A stretch of 64,000 bases of DNA from Oscillospiraceae bacterium (GCA_022650485.1 JALCPP010000003.1:231790-295789), one strand, 5' to 3'. Positions 1-9,067 are shown, counted from the stretch's first letter. The notes: generated from the sequence alone by a model not told the origin. A program made the numbers and translations.

Positions 1-1
1 C

Positions 2-667
2 TCCATTGTTGTGCAGGACCGCAATTTCAGAGAGCTTCCCTCTTTCACGAAACGGTGTTTAGAAGAATTTCATGTTGATGAAGTTGTCATTAAGCCTGTT
101 TATCAATGGTTTGGTATGAAAGAGGATGTTTACTGGTTTAAAAATGTCCGCAACCCGCTTCATCCTTATTTTAATGAATACAGAGAGATGCTTCGGGATC
201 CGGTGTTTGATGATCGGCATGTGTTTTTCTGGGGCAATAGAAAAAATATGACAGCTTCCAAGTCCCATCCGGCATACCAGTACAAAATCAATGAGGATAT
301 TCTTCTAGAGCTGATAAAAGTTCCGGATGCCGGTACACAGCTCTGCGCGGCGCTTAAAAAACTTGGATGCACAAAGGTGGCCGTTTATACCCCGGAGGAT
401 CAAATGGGGGTGCTTCTTGCCGACTTTCTGACGAGGGGCGGTTTGACTCCAAAATGTTTTTTGCAAAGATTTTTTCCAAAAGAGACGAAAAAAAATGGTT
501 TGCCTGTTTACGGTTTTCCAGATATGGATTTTCAAGCGGTTGATATGATTCTTGTTACAGATGATTACCATCTGGAAAAAGTTTCAAAAGATATCCAAAA
601 CAGTCATTACACCGGTAAAATTCTTTCGTTTCAGGAGTTAACAAAGTTGGCTGGTGAGCGGGGATGA
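2..667 (+). CDS. C-terminal part of a radical-SAM/SPASM-like protein (5' end outside window)
   Basis: The frame is open from the window edge, so the N-terminus is missing. A GTG at 11 is probably an internal Val. The visible part begins with VVQDRNFRELPSF followed by a VDEVVIKPVYQWFGM stretch. This resembles the late barrel strands of radical SAM proteins (recalled family pattern), but the CxxxCxxC motif would lie upstream and is not seen. Residues about 95-215 form a second alpha/beta domain (LGCTKVAVYTPEDQMGVLLADFL), perhaps Rossmann-like. Its stop overlaps the next start as ATGA, so it belongs to the same transcript as the sugar genes. The family assignment is tentative. Confidence 0.45.
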   Translation, partial: SIVVQDRNFRELPSFTKRCLEEFHVDEVVIKPVYQWFGMKEDVYWFKNVRNPLHPYFNEYREMLRDPVFDDRHVFFWGNRKNMTASKSHPAYQYKINEDILLELIKVPDAGTQLCAALKKLGCTKVAVYTPEDQMGVLLADFLTRGGLTPKCFLQRFFPKETKKNGLPVYGFPDMDFQAVDMILVTDDYHLEKVSKDIQNSHYTGKILSFQELTKLAGERG

Positions 668-1212
668 AGGCTAGAAATTCGGCGTTACTCGCTGGAGCCG
701 CCGCTTTAGGAGCAGGTGCGTTGGTAAAGTACTTATGGAAGCAGAAGTACAGAGAAGAAAACAAGCTTGTGAAACAAAACGAAAAAAAATATTGGCTCTA
801 TTATCATTGGATTCTTTTGAAACATCATCGTGTCGGGTTGGACCAATACTTTCAAAACAGGGAAATCCACAGTGTTGCCGTCATGGACCTGTCACCGCAG
901 GGACGTCAGCTTATCTCAGAAATTGAAGGAACGAATGTAACAGTCAGCTATGCAATTGAAAAAGAAAATCTGGCGGCAGTCCATGAGACGTTGCAGGTTC
1001 TGCGCCTGCATGAGGATGCGCTCCCGAAGGTAGACGCAGTTGTTCTCTGCTCACTGAATGACGTTAAACGGGTGAGTGAAGAAGTTACCCGGGAAGTAAA
1101 TGCCGAGTGCAAGGTGATTGCGCTGGAAACGGTTATCCTGGATTCTTTAAAAGATAATCACTTGGGATTTCAAGACGGTGTATTACGCTCTTCACCTTAT
1201 TCAGGTGAATGA
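664..1212 (+). CDS. Membrane-anchored protein of unknown function
   Basis: This 182-residue protein starts at the ATGA overlap with the upstream gene. Residues 7-24 (ALLAGAAALGAGALVKYL) are one hydrophobic segment followed by a Lys/Arg-rich stretch, which suggests an N-terminal signal anchor with the rest in the cytoplasm. Residues 65-165 look like a small alpha/beta fold (HSVAVMDLSPQGRQLISEI, VDAVVLCSLNDV). That fold resembles the C-terminal domain of the preceding protein, so the two may share a ligand-sensing or sugar-nucleotide-related domain. I do not recognise a named family. Context suggests a role in glycan assembly. Confidence 0.5.
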   Translation: MKARNSALLAGAAALGAGALVKYLWKQKYREENKLVKQNEKKYWLYYHWILLKHHRVGLDQYFQNREIHSVAVMDLSPQGRQLISEIEGTNVTVSYAIEKENLAAVHETLQVLRLHEDALPKVDAVVLCSLNDVKRVSEEVTREVNAECKVIALETVILDSLKDNHLGFQDGVLRSSPYSGE

Positions 1213-1255
1213 AATTAGATTAATCAGTCCTAGAAAAGTGGAATCGGGTGATTAT

Positions 1256-2158
1256 GTGTCAAAAACTAAAATTTTGATTACCGGCGCCGGTGGCCTGATC
1301 GGCAGTGAACTTGTCAGGCAGTTGTCCATAAATAATCATTTTGAACTTTATGCTTTAACTTCCGGTTACCGACAGCGAAATTTTCCCGGCAATGTTCACC
1401 ACATTACGGCCGATTTGCTCCGGAATGGCCAGTGTCGTCAAATGATAGAAACGGTTGAACCGGATATCTTGATTCATCTGGCATGGGATTTGTCAGATGA
1501 AAAATTTATAAATGCGTTGCAAAATCTGTTGTGGCAGGAAGTTAGTCTGCAGCTTCTTTATAATTTTATAGAGCACGGCGGAACAAAATTTGTGTTTGCC
1601 GGTTCCAGTGCAGAGTATGGTACAATGTATCGGCAGTGTTCGGAAAATCTTTTGTTGAAACCGGAAAATCTTTACGGCAGGTGCAAATCTTCGTTTGAAG
1701 AAACAGCAGTAAATGCCTGTAAAGAAAGGAATTTAAGCTTTACAAGTATTAGATATTTTCCGGTTTATGGTGAAAAAGACATCCGGAAAAAAGCCGCGAT
1801 TCCAGAATCAATCCGCAGCTTTATGGCGGGAAAGCCTTTTTTATGCAAAGCCCCGGAAAACGTGTGGGATTTTATTTATGTGGAAGATGCGGCAGAAGCT
1901 ACCGTGAAGATATTAGAAAGCGGTTTTACCGGAAGCATCAATGTTGCCAATGGGATTCCTTTGAGAATGCGCGATGTTTTTCATGAAATTGCGGCTCAGA
2001 TGGATTGTGAGGAATTGCTTGCCTTTTCCAAGAATCGTCAAAGTGAATCGTTGGTAGCGGATACGTCGTTGTTGCAGAATCAAATAGGTTTTTTGTGTAG
2101 AATATCGCTGAGGGAAGGTCTGCGGAGAACAATCAAGTGGTGGAAAGCGAAAGGATAG
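1256..2158 (+). CDS. NAD-dependent epimerase/dehydratase (extended SDR)
   Basis: A nucleotide-sugar epimerase or reductase of about 300 residues. A Rossmann motif ITGAGGLIG sits at residues 8-16, and the SDR catalytic pair is Tyr140/Lys144 (YGRCK), with SSAEYG just before it as the Ser region. I chose GTG 1256 because it places the Rossmann strand at the N-terminus. The frame stays open to an ATG at 1178 that would overlap the previous gene and add 26 non-homologous-looking residues. The ribosome site is weak (GGGTGAT). Substrate is unknown, but neighbours imply UDP- or CDP-linked sugars. Confidence 0.75.
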   Translation: MSKTKILITGAGGLIGSELVRQLSINNHFELYALTSGYRQRNFPGNVHHITADLLRNGQCRQMIETVEPDILIHLAWDLSDEKFINALQNLLWQEVSLQLLYNFIEHGGTKFVFAGSSAEYGTMYRQCSENLLLKPENLYGRCKSSFEETAVNACKERNLSFTSIRYFPVYGEKDIRKKAAIPESIRSFMAGKPFLCKAPENVWDFIYVEDAAEATVKILESGFTGSINVANGIPLRMRDVFHEIAAQMDCEELLAFSKNRQSESLVADTSLLQNQIGFLCRISLREGLRRTIKWWKAKG

Positions 2159-2165
2159 ACGTGTT

Positions 2166-3335
2166 TTGAACTATGATTTGATCATTGTGGGCTGTGGATT
2201 AACAGGCAGTACAATTGCTTATCTTGCAGCAAACAGAAAAAACCTTCATGTTCTTTTAATAGAAAAACGCAGCCATGTGGGGGGGAATCTGTACGACGAA
2301 ACGGACCCTGACACAAAAATCGTAGTGCAGAAATATGGCCCTCATTCTTTTCATACAGACAAAAAGGCTGTGTATCGTCTGATGTGTGAAGTGGGCGGCT
2401 GGGAACCATATACGTTGCGTGCCAGAGTTAGGATCAAGGGCAGGCTGACCCCGTCTCCCTTTAATTTTAAAACAATTGATACCTATTATTCAGCCGATCG
2501 TGCGAAACAAATCAAAAAACATCTTGTCGATGAATTTGACTACGCACCTAAAGTAACGATTTTACAGATGCTGAACAGTACAGACCCGGTTATCAAGGAG
2601 TATGCGCAGTTTCTGTTTGAAAATGATTACAAGCCGTATACAGCCAAACAATGGGGGATTTCTCCTGAAGGACTTGACCCGATTGTATTGAAAAGAGTGC
2701 CTGTAAGGCTGTCATATACGGACGCATATTTTGATGACCGGTATCAAATGATGCCTGAGGGAGGATTTACGTCATTTTTCAGGAAAATGCTGAAAAACCG
2801 GTTGATTACTGTACAGACGGGGGAAGATGCTTTAGACCATATCCGCCCCGGGGCGGGGGGAACGTTGCTTTTTGACGGTGAGCCTCTCCAAATACCGGTT
2901 GTGTACACAGGCGCGCTTGACGAGTTCTTTGGATGCTGTTTTGGCCAACTGCCGTATCGTTCCCTGCGCTTCAAATATCAAACGCTGAATATGGCCAGCT
3001 TTCAGGAAACGTCGGGGGTCGCTTATCCCATGGCGGACGGATTTACACGAATTACCGAATTTACAAAGCTGCCATACCAGGACGGTCACGGTAATACAAT
3101 AGTGGCTTATGAATATCCTGAGCCGTATGGGACGGAACAGGGTAGAATTCCCTATTATCCGGTGCTGACTGAAAACTCGGAAAAGGCTTTTGAATGTTAC
3201 AGGAGGAAAGCCTCTGAATATTCATATCTCTTTCCGTGCGGCCGACTCGCGGATTTTCGCTATTATAATATGGACGATGCCGTTGAGCGTGCCATGGAAA
3301 TGTTTGATATGTTATTGAAAAGCAAAGTGATGTAG
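2166..3335 (+). CDS. glf: UDP-galactopyranose mutase
   Basis: This 389-residue flavoprotein interconverts UDP-galactopyranose and UDP-galactofuranose for galactofuranose-containing surface glycans. The N-terminal FAD-binding motif VGCGLTG is at residues 8-14, followed by IEKRSHVGGNLYDE. Family signatures KYGPHSFHTD, NDYKPYTAKQWG, RVPVRLSYTDAYFDD and MPEGGFT are all present, and the length is normal for Glf. The start is TTG 2166, seven bases after the upstream stop, with a poor ribosome site, so translational coupling is likely. It is the most securely identified enzyme in the cluster. Confidence 0.95.
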   Translation: MNYDLIIVGCGLTGSTIAYLAANRKNLHVLLIEKRSHVGGNLYDETDPDTKIVVQKYGPHSFHTDKKAVYRLMCEVGGWEPYTLRARVRIKGRLTPSPFNFKTIDTYYSADRAKQIKKHLVDEFDYAPKVTILQMLNSTDPVIKEYAQFLFENDYKPYTAKQWGISPEGLDPIVLKRVPVRLSYTDAYFDDRYQMMPEGGFTSFFRKMLKNRLITVQTGEDALDHIRPGAGGTLLFDGEPLQIPVVYTGALDEFFGCCFGQLPYRSLRFKYQTLNMASFQETSGVAYPMADGFTRITEFTKLPYQDGHGNTIVAYEYPEPYGTEQGRIPYYPVLTENSEKAFECYRRKASEYSYLFPCGRLADFRYYNMDDAVERAMEMFDMLLKSKVM

Positions 3336-3365
3336 CAATTGACCATGAAGATGGAGGCGGATAAG

Positions 3366-4175
3366 ATGAAGATTGATTATGCAGAAAAAGCAAAAGAGTT
3401 ACGCCGCTCGATTATTACAATGTTGCATGATGCAAATGGATCATTCAGCGGAGGAGCCTTGAGTTGTACAGATATTATCACCGTGCTGTTTAACAGTTTT
3501 ATGCGGGTCAATCCCCAAAATCCCAATGATCCGCAGAGAGATATGTTTATTCTCAGCAAAGGGCATTGTTCGTCTGCTATGTATGCGGCACTTGTTTCAG
3601 TTGGGTTAATACCAAAAAATGAATTAAAAAAATATGGAAAAAACGGTACGCGGATGTTTATTCATCCGAAACGTGGAACATATCCTGGGGTAGAAGTCAG
3701 CACCGGCTCTCTTGGCCATGGCTTGCCGCTGGGAACAGGCAGTGCACTGGCTGCTAAAATTTTGGGTTGTGATGCCAGAGTTTATGTTCTGATGGGAGAC
3801 GGCGAATGCAACGAAGGTTCGGTTTGGGAAAATGCGGCTTTTGCATCTTTTCAAAAGCTGAACAATCTCATTGTCATTGTAGACCGCAACGGTCTTCAGG
3901 GATGTGGGAGAGACAGCCAGATCTTAAATTATGGGGATATGGGGGCAAAGTTCCGCGCGTTTGGATTCCACACAATTGATATTGATGGCCATAGTTACGC
4001 AGAAATTGAAAATGCGTTTCAACAGGCAACCACACTGCATCAGGATCGGCCGACAGCGATTATTGCACACACGGTGAAGGGCAAGGGCGTTTCCTTCATG
4101 GAAGATCGTTTGGAATGGCATTACAAATCTCCGGATGATGAGCAATTTTCAGCTGCAATGGAGGAACTATCATGA
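3366..4175 (+). CDS. Transketolase-like N-terminal (ThDP-binding) subunit
   Basis: A 269-residue protein matching the pyrimidine-diphosphate half of transketolase. The GDGECNEGSVWEN...N motif for Mg2+/ThDP is at about residues 143-170, with SKGHCSSAMYAAL and GSLGHGLPLGTGSALA motifs before it. I chose ATG 3366 because GGAGG lies at 3353-3357 in ideal position, although the frame opens at TTG 3339. It overlaps the next gene as ATGA, and together the pair makes a split transketolase. Located between glf and a CDP-glucose dehydratase, it probably acts on a nucleotide sugar (two-carbon branch transfer) and not in the pentose phosphate pathway. That role is inference. Confidence 0.85.
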   Translation: MKIDYAEKAKELRRSIITMLHDANGSFSGGALSCTDIITVLFNSFMRVNPQNPNDPQRDMFILSKGHCSSAMYAALVSVGLIPKNELKKYGKNGTRMFIHPKRGTYPGVEVSTGSLGHGLPLGTGSALAAKILGCDARVYVLMGDGECNEGSVWENAAFASFQKLNNLIVIVDRNGLQGCGRDSQILNYGDMGAKFRAFGFHTIDIDGHSYAEIENAFQQATTLHQDRPTAIIAHTVKGKGVSFMEDRLEWHYKSPDDEQFSAAMEELS

Positions 4176-5095
4176 GAAATCTTTTTGTTGATGAGATTTA
4201 TAAAATGATGGGCGAGGACAGCGGGATTGTCTTTTTGACAGCTGAATGCGGGTTTAACGTGGTCGAAAAGATAGAGCGGAAATATCCTGAGCGGTTTTTC
4301 AATACCGGCATAGCAGAGCAAAGTTTGGTGGGTACGGCTGCCGGTGTTTCTCTGCGGGGGCTGAGGCCGGTTGCGTATACCATGGCAATGTTTCTTGCCA
4401 TGCGTGCCTATGAGCAAATTAGGGATGATGTCGCCTATCAGAATCTTCCTGTTGTGTTGGCCGGTGTTATCCCGGGGCTTGGCTATGGAAATTCAGGAAC
4501 TACCCATCATGCGGTGGAAGACACTGCACTGATGAGGATTCTTCCGAATATGACGGTGGTTTACCCGTCGTGCGAAACGGATGTCAGAACTTTGACGAGA
4601 AAAATATTTCAACGAAACACCCCGTGTTATATCGGCCTTGCGCGCGCGTCTGCGGATTATCAGCCAAATTATGATGCGGGTGCCATTGAAATTGGAAAGG
4701 CCATTCAGTTGACTCCTGGAAGAGATGCCGCACTTTTCGCCTTTGGCTCCATGATTCCTGCTGCGGTGCGGGCGGCGGATATTCTGAAAAAAGATGGTAT
4801 TGGTTTGAGCGTGTATAACATGCACACGGTAAAACCGCTTGATGCAGAGGCTGTTCGCAAGGCCGCAAAAGAATGCGGCTTGATTTTTACCCTCGAAGAG
4901 GAGAATGTCCTTGGGGGGCTTGGAGGAGCCGTTGCAGAGATTCTTGCGGAAGAGAAGAATGTTTCCTGCCAATTGAAAAGACTTGGTATTCCGGACGAGT
5001 ATTGTGATGTAAATGGTACTCAGTCATGGCTTCATGTTCATTATGGCATCGATGCGCAAGGAGTGGCGGCTGCGGTAAGGGAGAAACTTAAATGA
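4172..5095 (+). CDS. Transketolase-like C-terminal (pyrimidine-binding) subunit
   Basis: A 307-residue partner of the preceding ThDP subunit. It has the pyrimidine-binding domain with catalytic-Glu motif FFNTGIAEQSLVG at residues 46-58, then the transketolase C-terminal domain (IGLARASADYQPNYDAG; TLEEENVLGGLGGAVAE). ATGA overlaps at both ends indicate tight translational coupling. Split transketolases of this size are common in Clostridia and Archaea, but their placement inside a sugar-nucleotide operon points to biosynthesis of a branched or chain-extended sugar. Confidence 0.85.
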   Translation: MRNLFVDEIYKMMGEDSGIVFLTAECGFNVVEKIERKYPERFFNTGIAEQSLVGTAAGVSLRGLRPVAYTMAMFLAMRAYEQIRDDVAYQNLPVVLAGVIPGLGYGNSGTTHHAVEDTALMRILPNMTVVYPSCETDVRTLTRKIFQRNTPCYIGLARASADYQPNYDAGAIEIGKAIQLTPGRDAALFAFGSMIPAAVRAADILKKDGIGLSVYNMHTVKPLDAEAVRKAAKECGLIFTLEEENVLGGLGGAVAEILAEEKNVSCQLKRLGIPDEYCDVNGTQSWLHVHYGIDAQGVAAAVREKLK

Positions 5096-6165
5096 CTCTC
5101 GCCAGTGAGGTAAATAAATCATTTTACTGCGGAAAACGGGTTTTTGTAACTGGGAATACCGGGTTTAAGGGTGCGTGGTTGACCGCAATCTTGCACGAAC
5201 TGAAAGCAAAAGCCAGAGGATATGCTTTAAAACCGGAAAAGGGCAGCTTGTATGAAAAAATAGCAGGGGATCAACTGATTGACAATATTTATGGCGATGT
5301 GCGTGATGGAGATGCTTTAACCACTGCTTTGTGCAGCTTTCAGCCGGAAATTGTAATACATCTTGCAGCAATGGCAACGGTAAATGAATGTTATATGTAT
5401 CCACGAGATGCGTATGAAACCAATGTAATGGGTACGGTCAATCTGCTGGAAGCGGTGAAATCGTGCGAAAATGTTAAAAGTGTGGTCATTGTAACGACCG
5501 ATAAAGTCTATGACAATAAAGGGGACGGTGCGATTTACAAAGAAACCGATCCTTTGGGCGGCAATGACCCATACGCAAGCAGCAAAACATGTATAGAATA
5601 TATTGTCAATGCCTATCGACACTCTTATTTGCAGACCAATACAAGGATGACGGGCGTGTCTACCGTTCGAGCCAGTAATGTTTTGGGCGGCGGTGACCAC
5701 ATTCAGACGCGGCTGATACCGTCTTTACTTCAGTCTTTTGCAGACGGAAGCGAAATCAAGCTCCGCCATCCTTCCCAAACAAGGCCGTGGCAGTCGGTTT
5801 TGGATGCGCTGAATGGTTACTTGACTGTTGCAAGAAAAATGGTACAATCGCCCCAGAAATATTCCAGCCAATGGAATATTGGTCCGGTAAAAGATGGGAT
5901 AAAAAGTGTATTTTGGGTAGTGAAAAAAATGCAGCAGTGTTATCACAACTATTCTGATTATGAATTTGCAAATGAGATTGAGGTGCAAGAATCCTCCACC
6001 CTCGGTCTGGATATTTCAAAATCGCTTCAGTGCCTCGGCTGGAAACCGGAAATGAGCTGTGCGGAGTTGTTTTCAGAAATTGTGAATTTCTTTCAGCAGC
6101 AGCAGGCGGGTGTGCCGGAGCGGGATATTTGTTTAGGGCAGGTGAAAAAATTTTACAGAATATGA
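5092..6165 (+). CDS. rfbG: CDP-glucose 4,6-dehydratase
   Basis: A 357-residue extended SDR that converts CDP-glucose to CDP-4-keto-6-deoxyglucose, the entry to CDP-linked dideoxy and branched sugars. It shows the family-specific VTGNTGFKGAWL Rossmann motif (residues 19-30), HLAAMATV, VTTDKVYDN and the catalytic YASSK. It overlaps both neighbours by 4 bases. Pairing with the cytidylyltransferase at 8,118 supports CDP specificity. Downstream E1/E3 or ddhC-type genes of classical dideoxyhexose clusters are absent from the window; a transketolase is present in the same run of genes. Confidence 0.9.
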   Translation: MTLASEVNKSFYCGKRVFVTGNTGFKGAWLTAILHELKAKARGYALKPEKGSLYEKIAGDQLIDNIYGDVRDGDALTTALCSFQPEIVIHLAAMATVNECYMYPRDAYETNVMGTVNLLEAVKSCENVKSVVIVTTDKVYDNKGDGAIYKETDPLGGNDPYASSKTCIEYIVNAYRHSYLQTNTRMTGVSTVRASNVLGGGDHIQTRLIPSLLQSFADGSEIKLRHPSQTRPWQSVLDALNGYLTVARKMVQSPQKYSSQWNIGPVKDGIKSVFWVVKKMQQCYHNYSDYEFANEIEVQESSTLGLDISKSLQCLGWKPEMSCAELFSEIVNFFQQQQAGVPERDICLGQVKKFYRI

Positions 6166-7088
6166 AAAAGGCAATTGTAGTAGGTGGAGCCGGTTTTGTC
6201 GGCAGTGCTGTGGTAAGGGAACTGATTGCTCGCGGCGTTGAAACGTGGGCTGTCGTCAGACCAGGGTTTGGGGTAAAAAAAGCGAACCACCGATTGGATG
6301 GATTAAATGTACATATCATCGAGTGTGACTTGAAAAATATCAAAAATATGACGGATATTTTTACGGATAGCCCGGTTGATGTTTGGTATCAATTTGCCTG
6401 GGATGGTTTATTTAATGGTCCTTTGCTTGACTATACAACGCAGATTATGAATGTTAAGTATGCGATGGATGCTGTAGAAACTGCGGCAAAACTAGACTGC
6501 AGAAAGTTTATAGGCGCAGGGAGCATATCTCAGTATGAGCTGGAAAGATGCAGAAGTCAGGTCGATCGGAGGGATAAGCACCAGGTTTACAAAGCTGCAA
6601 AAGCTGCATGTGAGTACATGGGGCTTAGTGTTGCTGCAAAAAATGGAATCAGCTTTATCTGGCCAATCATAACAAATATTTTCGGACCGGGAGAGAATTC
6701 CCCCCGGCTGATTAATACGATGATACGCAACTTGATTCAAGGAAAGAGGCAATCGCTGAGCGAGGGGAATCAGTATTATGATTTCATATATATTTCAGAT
6801 GCAGCAGCAGCTTTTGTTGACATAGGGGAGAGTGGAAAAACGGCAGGGCGTTATGTAATCGGCTCCGGGCAAGCGCAGCCGCTTAAAAATTTTCTTTTTC
6901 AGCTTCGCAATATTGTTTCGCCGAACGCTGAACTTGGATTTGGAGAGATGGAGTTCAATGGTATTTATCTTCCGAAACAATGTTACGATATCACTGAATT
7001 GACGGATGATACCGGCTTTATGCCGAAGGTTGTTTTTGCGGAAGGAATCAAAAAGACAGCAGAATGGATCAGAAAGGAATTGGTATAA
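6162..7088 (+). CDS. NAD-dependent epimerase/dehydratase (second paralogue)
   Basis: A 308-residue extended SDR. The Rossmann motif VVGGAGFVGSAVV lies at residues 6-18 and the catalytic pair is in VYKAAK. The start is ATG 6162, overlapping the dehydratase stop as ATGA. The longer open frame from 6,030 only reads the upstream gene in another frame. About 240 bases without a convincing gene follow before the next start. It probably reduces or epimerises the CDP-4-keto sugar or its transketolase product; substrate unproven. Confidence 0.8.
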   Translation: MKKAIVVGGAGFVGSAVVRELIARGVETWAVVRPGFGVKKANHRLDGLNVHIIECDLKNIKNMTDIFTDSPVDVWYQFAWDGLFNGPLLDYTTQIMNVKYAMDAVETAAKLDCRKFIGAGSISQYELERCRSQVDRRDKHQVYKAAKAACEYMGLSVAAKNGISFIWPIITNIFGPGENSPRLINTMIRNLIQGKRQSLSEGNQYYDFIYISDAAAAFVDIGESGKTAGRYVIGSGQAQPLKNFLFQLRNIVSPNAELGFGEMEFNGIYLPKQCYDITELTDDTGFMPKVVFAEGIKKTAEWIRKELV

Positions 7089-7329
7089 TTCAAAAACCAT
7101 GTATATTTTCCTGCTGCTTTTGAAGAAGACCAATTTGGTGCGAGTCGTGATAAAGTGTTCCGGGGAAGAAATGTTTTTATATCCAATAGTAGCCCGTAAA
7201 GCGCTTCCAGGACGGGGAGGACTTGGTTGCTGCTGTATTTGTTCGTATGAGTTGTCAGTTAGAGAAATGTAATGGCTGCTAAATAGAATTTCTTTAGAGA
7301 CGGAACAAAACGGAAATGGGGGTATTGAT

Positions 7330-8106
7330 ATGGAACAATTGGTCATATTGGCAGGCGGACTGCCAAGCTCCATCAATGACGATCCACAGCAAATTCCGAA
7401 ACCTATGATTGATATAGGGGGAAGACCTTTGCTTTGGCATATTATGAAGTATTATTCTCAGTTTGGCATACGTGATTTTATTATTTGTGCAGGATATAAG
7501 TCGGATGTGATCAAACAATATTTTCTGAACTATTACATCTATCGTTCTGATATAACGATTGATTTGTCTAAAAATAAAGTTGAGCTCCATAATAAAATAA
7601 CCGAGCCATGGTATGTTACAGTGCTTGACACAGGGATTCATGCAACGACTGCTTCCCGCATCAAACAGGTGGAAGACTATGTGGAGAATGATGTATTTCT
7701 GATTACATATGGTGACTGTCTTTCTAATATTTCAGTGATTGATTTAAAAAATTTATTTAAAAGCAGCCATAAAACGATGACGGTTGCGGCGGCCGCGCCA
7801 ACAGGGCGGAATAAAGTGCTCAATATCAGCAGTTCTGGTAATATTTGTGTAGAAAAAAATCAAGCGGATTCAACGACTTCCTGGACAAATGCATGTACTA
7901 TGGCTGCAGATCATCGTATTTTTCATTATTTAAATCATGATGATATATTTGAAACTGAAACAATCCAAAAACTTGCGGCTGTCCATGAGACAAATGTGTT
8001 CTACCACCACGGCTTTTGGTGCCCCGTGGAAACCGTAAGGGACAAAAACTATGTAGAAACTCTTTGGAATCATAAAAAAGCACCATGGAAAATCTGGAAT
8101 GATTGA
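7330..8106 (+). CDS. Glucose-1-phosphate cytidylyltransferase-like protein with degenerate active site
   Basis: This 258-residue protein is clearly homologous to the next gene along its whole length (KPMIDIGGRPLLWHIMKYYSQFGIRDFIICAGYKSDVIKQYF). The nucleotide-binding loop GGKGTR of the neighbour is replaced by GGLPSS, and the charged stretch after it is rearranged. The sugar-nucleotide Asp in TYGD is kept, but the later GFWSPMDT is GFWCPVET (Asp to Glu). The protein is likely a non-catalytic paralogue, a regulatory partner of the next enzyme or an enzyme of changed specificity. The reading frame is intact, so it is not simply a pseudogene. TGA overlaps the region of the next gene's start. Confidence 0.75.
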   Translation: MEQLVILAGGLPSSINDDPQQIPKPMIDIGGRPLLWHIMKYYSQFGIRDFIICAGYKSDVIKQYFLNYYIYRSDITIDLSKNKVELHNKITEPWYVTVLDTGIHATTASRIKQVEDYVENDVFLITYGDCLSNISVIDLKNLFKSSHKTMTVAAAAPTGRNKVLNISSSGNICVEKNQADSTTSWTNACTMAADHRIFHYLNHDDIFETETIQKLAAVHETNVFYHHGFWCPVETVRDKNYVETLWNHKKAPWKIWND

Positions 8107-8117
8107 CAGGTGAAAAG

Positions 8118-8894
8118 ATGAAGGTAGTTATTTTAGCTGGCGGTAAAGGGACGAGGTTTGTAGAAGAAACGGTTTACAAGCCAAAGCCTATGATAGAAAT
8201 CTGTGGGAAGCCAATATTGTGGCATATTATGAACTGGTATGCATCTTTTGGATATACAGAGTTTATCATCTGTTGTGGCTACAAAGGAAAGATGATAAAA
8301 GAATATTTTTTAAATTATTTCATGGAAAATTCCAGCGTTCGAATTGATCTTCAGACTGGCAAACTTCACTGGCTTTTTGGTTCTGTTGAACCGTGGAAAG
8401 TGACGCTTGTTAATACTGGATTGGATACTCCGACTGCTGGAAGACTGCTGCAAGTGAGAAAATATATTGACAGTGACACGTTTATGCTTACATATGGGGA
8501 TGGAGTGGGTGATGTGAATATCAATGAGCTGCTGCAATATCATCACAGCAGCGGCAAGATAGCAACAGTTTCCGTGACGAAACCAGAGGGTCGATTCGGC
8601 GCCGTGAAAATTGATGACCAGACGGGTTTGGTACAGGGTTTCCGAGAAAAGGCGCGTGTTGATCAGTCTTGGGTGAATATTGGTTTTGCCGTGTTTTCCA
8701 CAGATGTTTTTGATTACTTGGGCAATGGCAGCAGTATGTTGGAACAGAGGCCATACGAAAAACTTGCAGACGATGGTCAGATGTCCGCCTATCATCATCA
8801 AGGTTTTTGGTCACCGATGGATACGATTAAAGATAAGTTGTACCTTGAAAATCTGGTGAAAAGTAACAATGCGCCTTGGATTGTCAAACGTTGA
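8118..8894 (+). CDS. rfbF: Glucose-1-phosphate cytidylyltransferase
   Basis: A 258-residue nucleotidyltransferase that makes CDP-glucose from CTP and glucose-1-phosphate. The motif LAGGKGTRF is at residues 6-14, KPKPMIEICGKPILWHIM follows, and the metal-binding Asp lies in TYGDGVGD and in GFWSPMDT. I chose ATG 8118, preceded by AGGTGAAAAG; the TTG at 8103 is in frame but less well placed. Together with rfbG (5,092) it supplies the CDP-sugar branch of the cluster. It is the last gene of the run. Confidence 0.92.
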   Translation: MKVVILAGGKGTRFVEETVYKPKPMIEICGKPILWHIMNWYASFGYTEFIICCGYKGKMIKEYFLNYFMENSSVRIDLQTGKLHWLFGSVEPWKVTLVNTGLDTPTAGRLLQVRKYIDSDTFMLTYGDGVGDVNINELLQYHHSSGKIATVSVTKPEGRFGAVKIDDQTGLVQGFREKARVDQSWVNIGFAVFSTDVFDYLGNGSSMLEQRPYEKLADDGQMSAYHHQGFWSPMDTIKDKLYLENLVKSNNAPWIVKR

Positions 8895-8962
8895 ACATTT
8901 TTTAATTTTTATTGATGCAAAGCAATAGAAGCATATGTTAAAATTCGAGTAAATAAAAATAG

Positions 8963-8990
8963 CCACCATTCTTGTCTGCAAGAATGGTGG
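8963..8990 (-). terminator. Perfect 12-bp hairpin, terminator-like
   Basis: CCACCATTCTTG, a four-base loop TCTG, then CAAGAATGGTGG. On the minus strand the hairpin is followed by CTATTTTTATTT, a usable U-tract, so it would stop leftward transcription from the transposase remnant. On the plus strand it lies about 70 bases after rfbF but lacks a good U-tract. Confidence 0.65.
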
Positions 8991-9067
8991 GATCGTTGTA
9001 AGAAAGCGCGGGCAAAATTGCGGGACCCATGCCCGCAGTCGTATCTGAAATGGCCAGTAACGACTCC

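Noticed and set aside
7089..7329. 88-residue ORF spanning the gap after the second epimerase (from 7,006)
   Set aside because: It starts inside the epimerase gene in another frame, has no ribosome site and no recognisable sequence.
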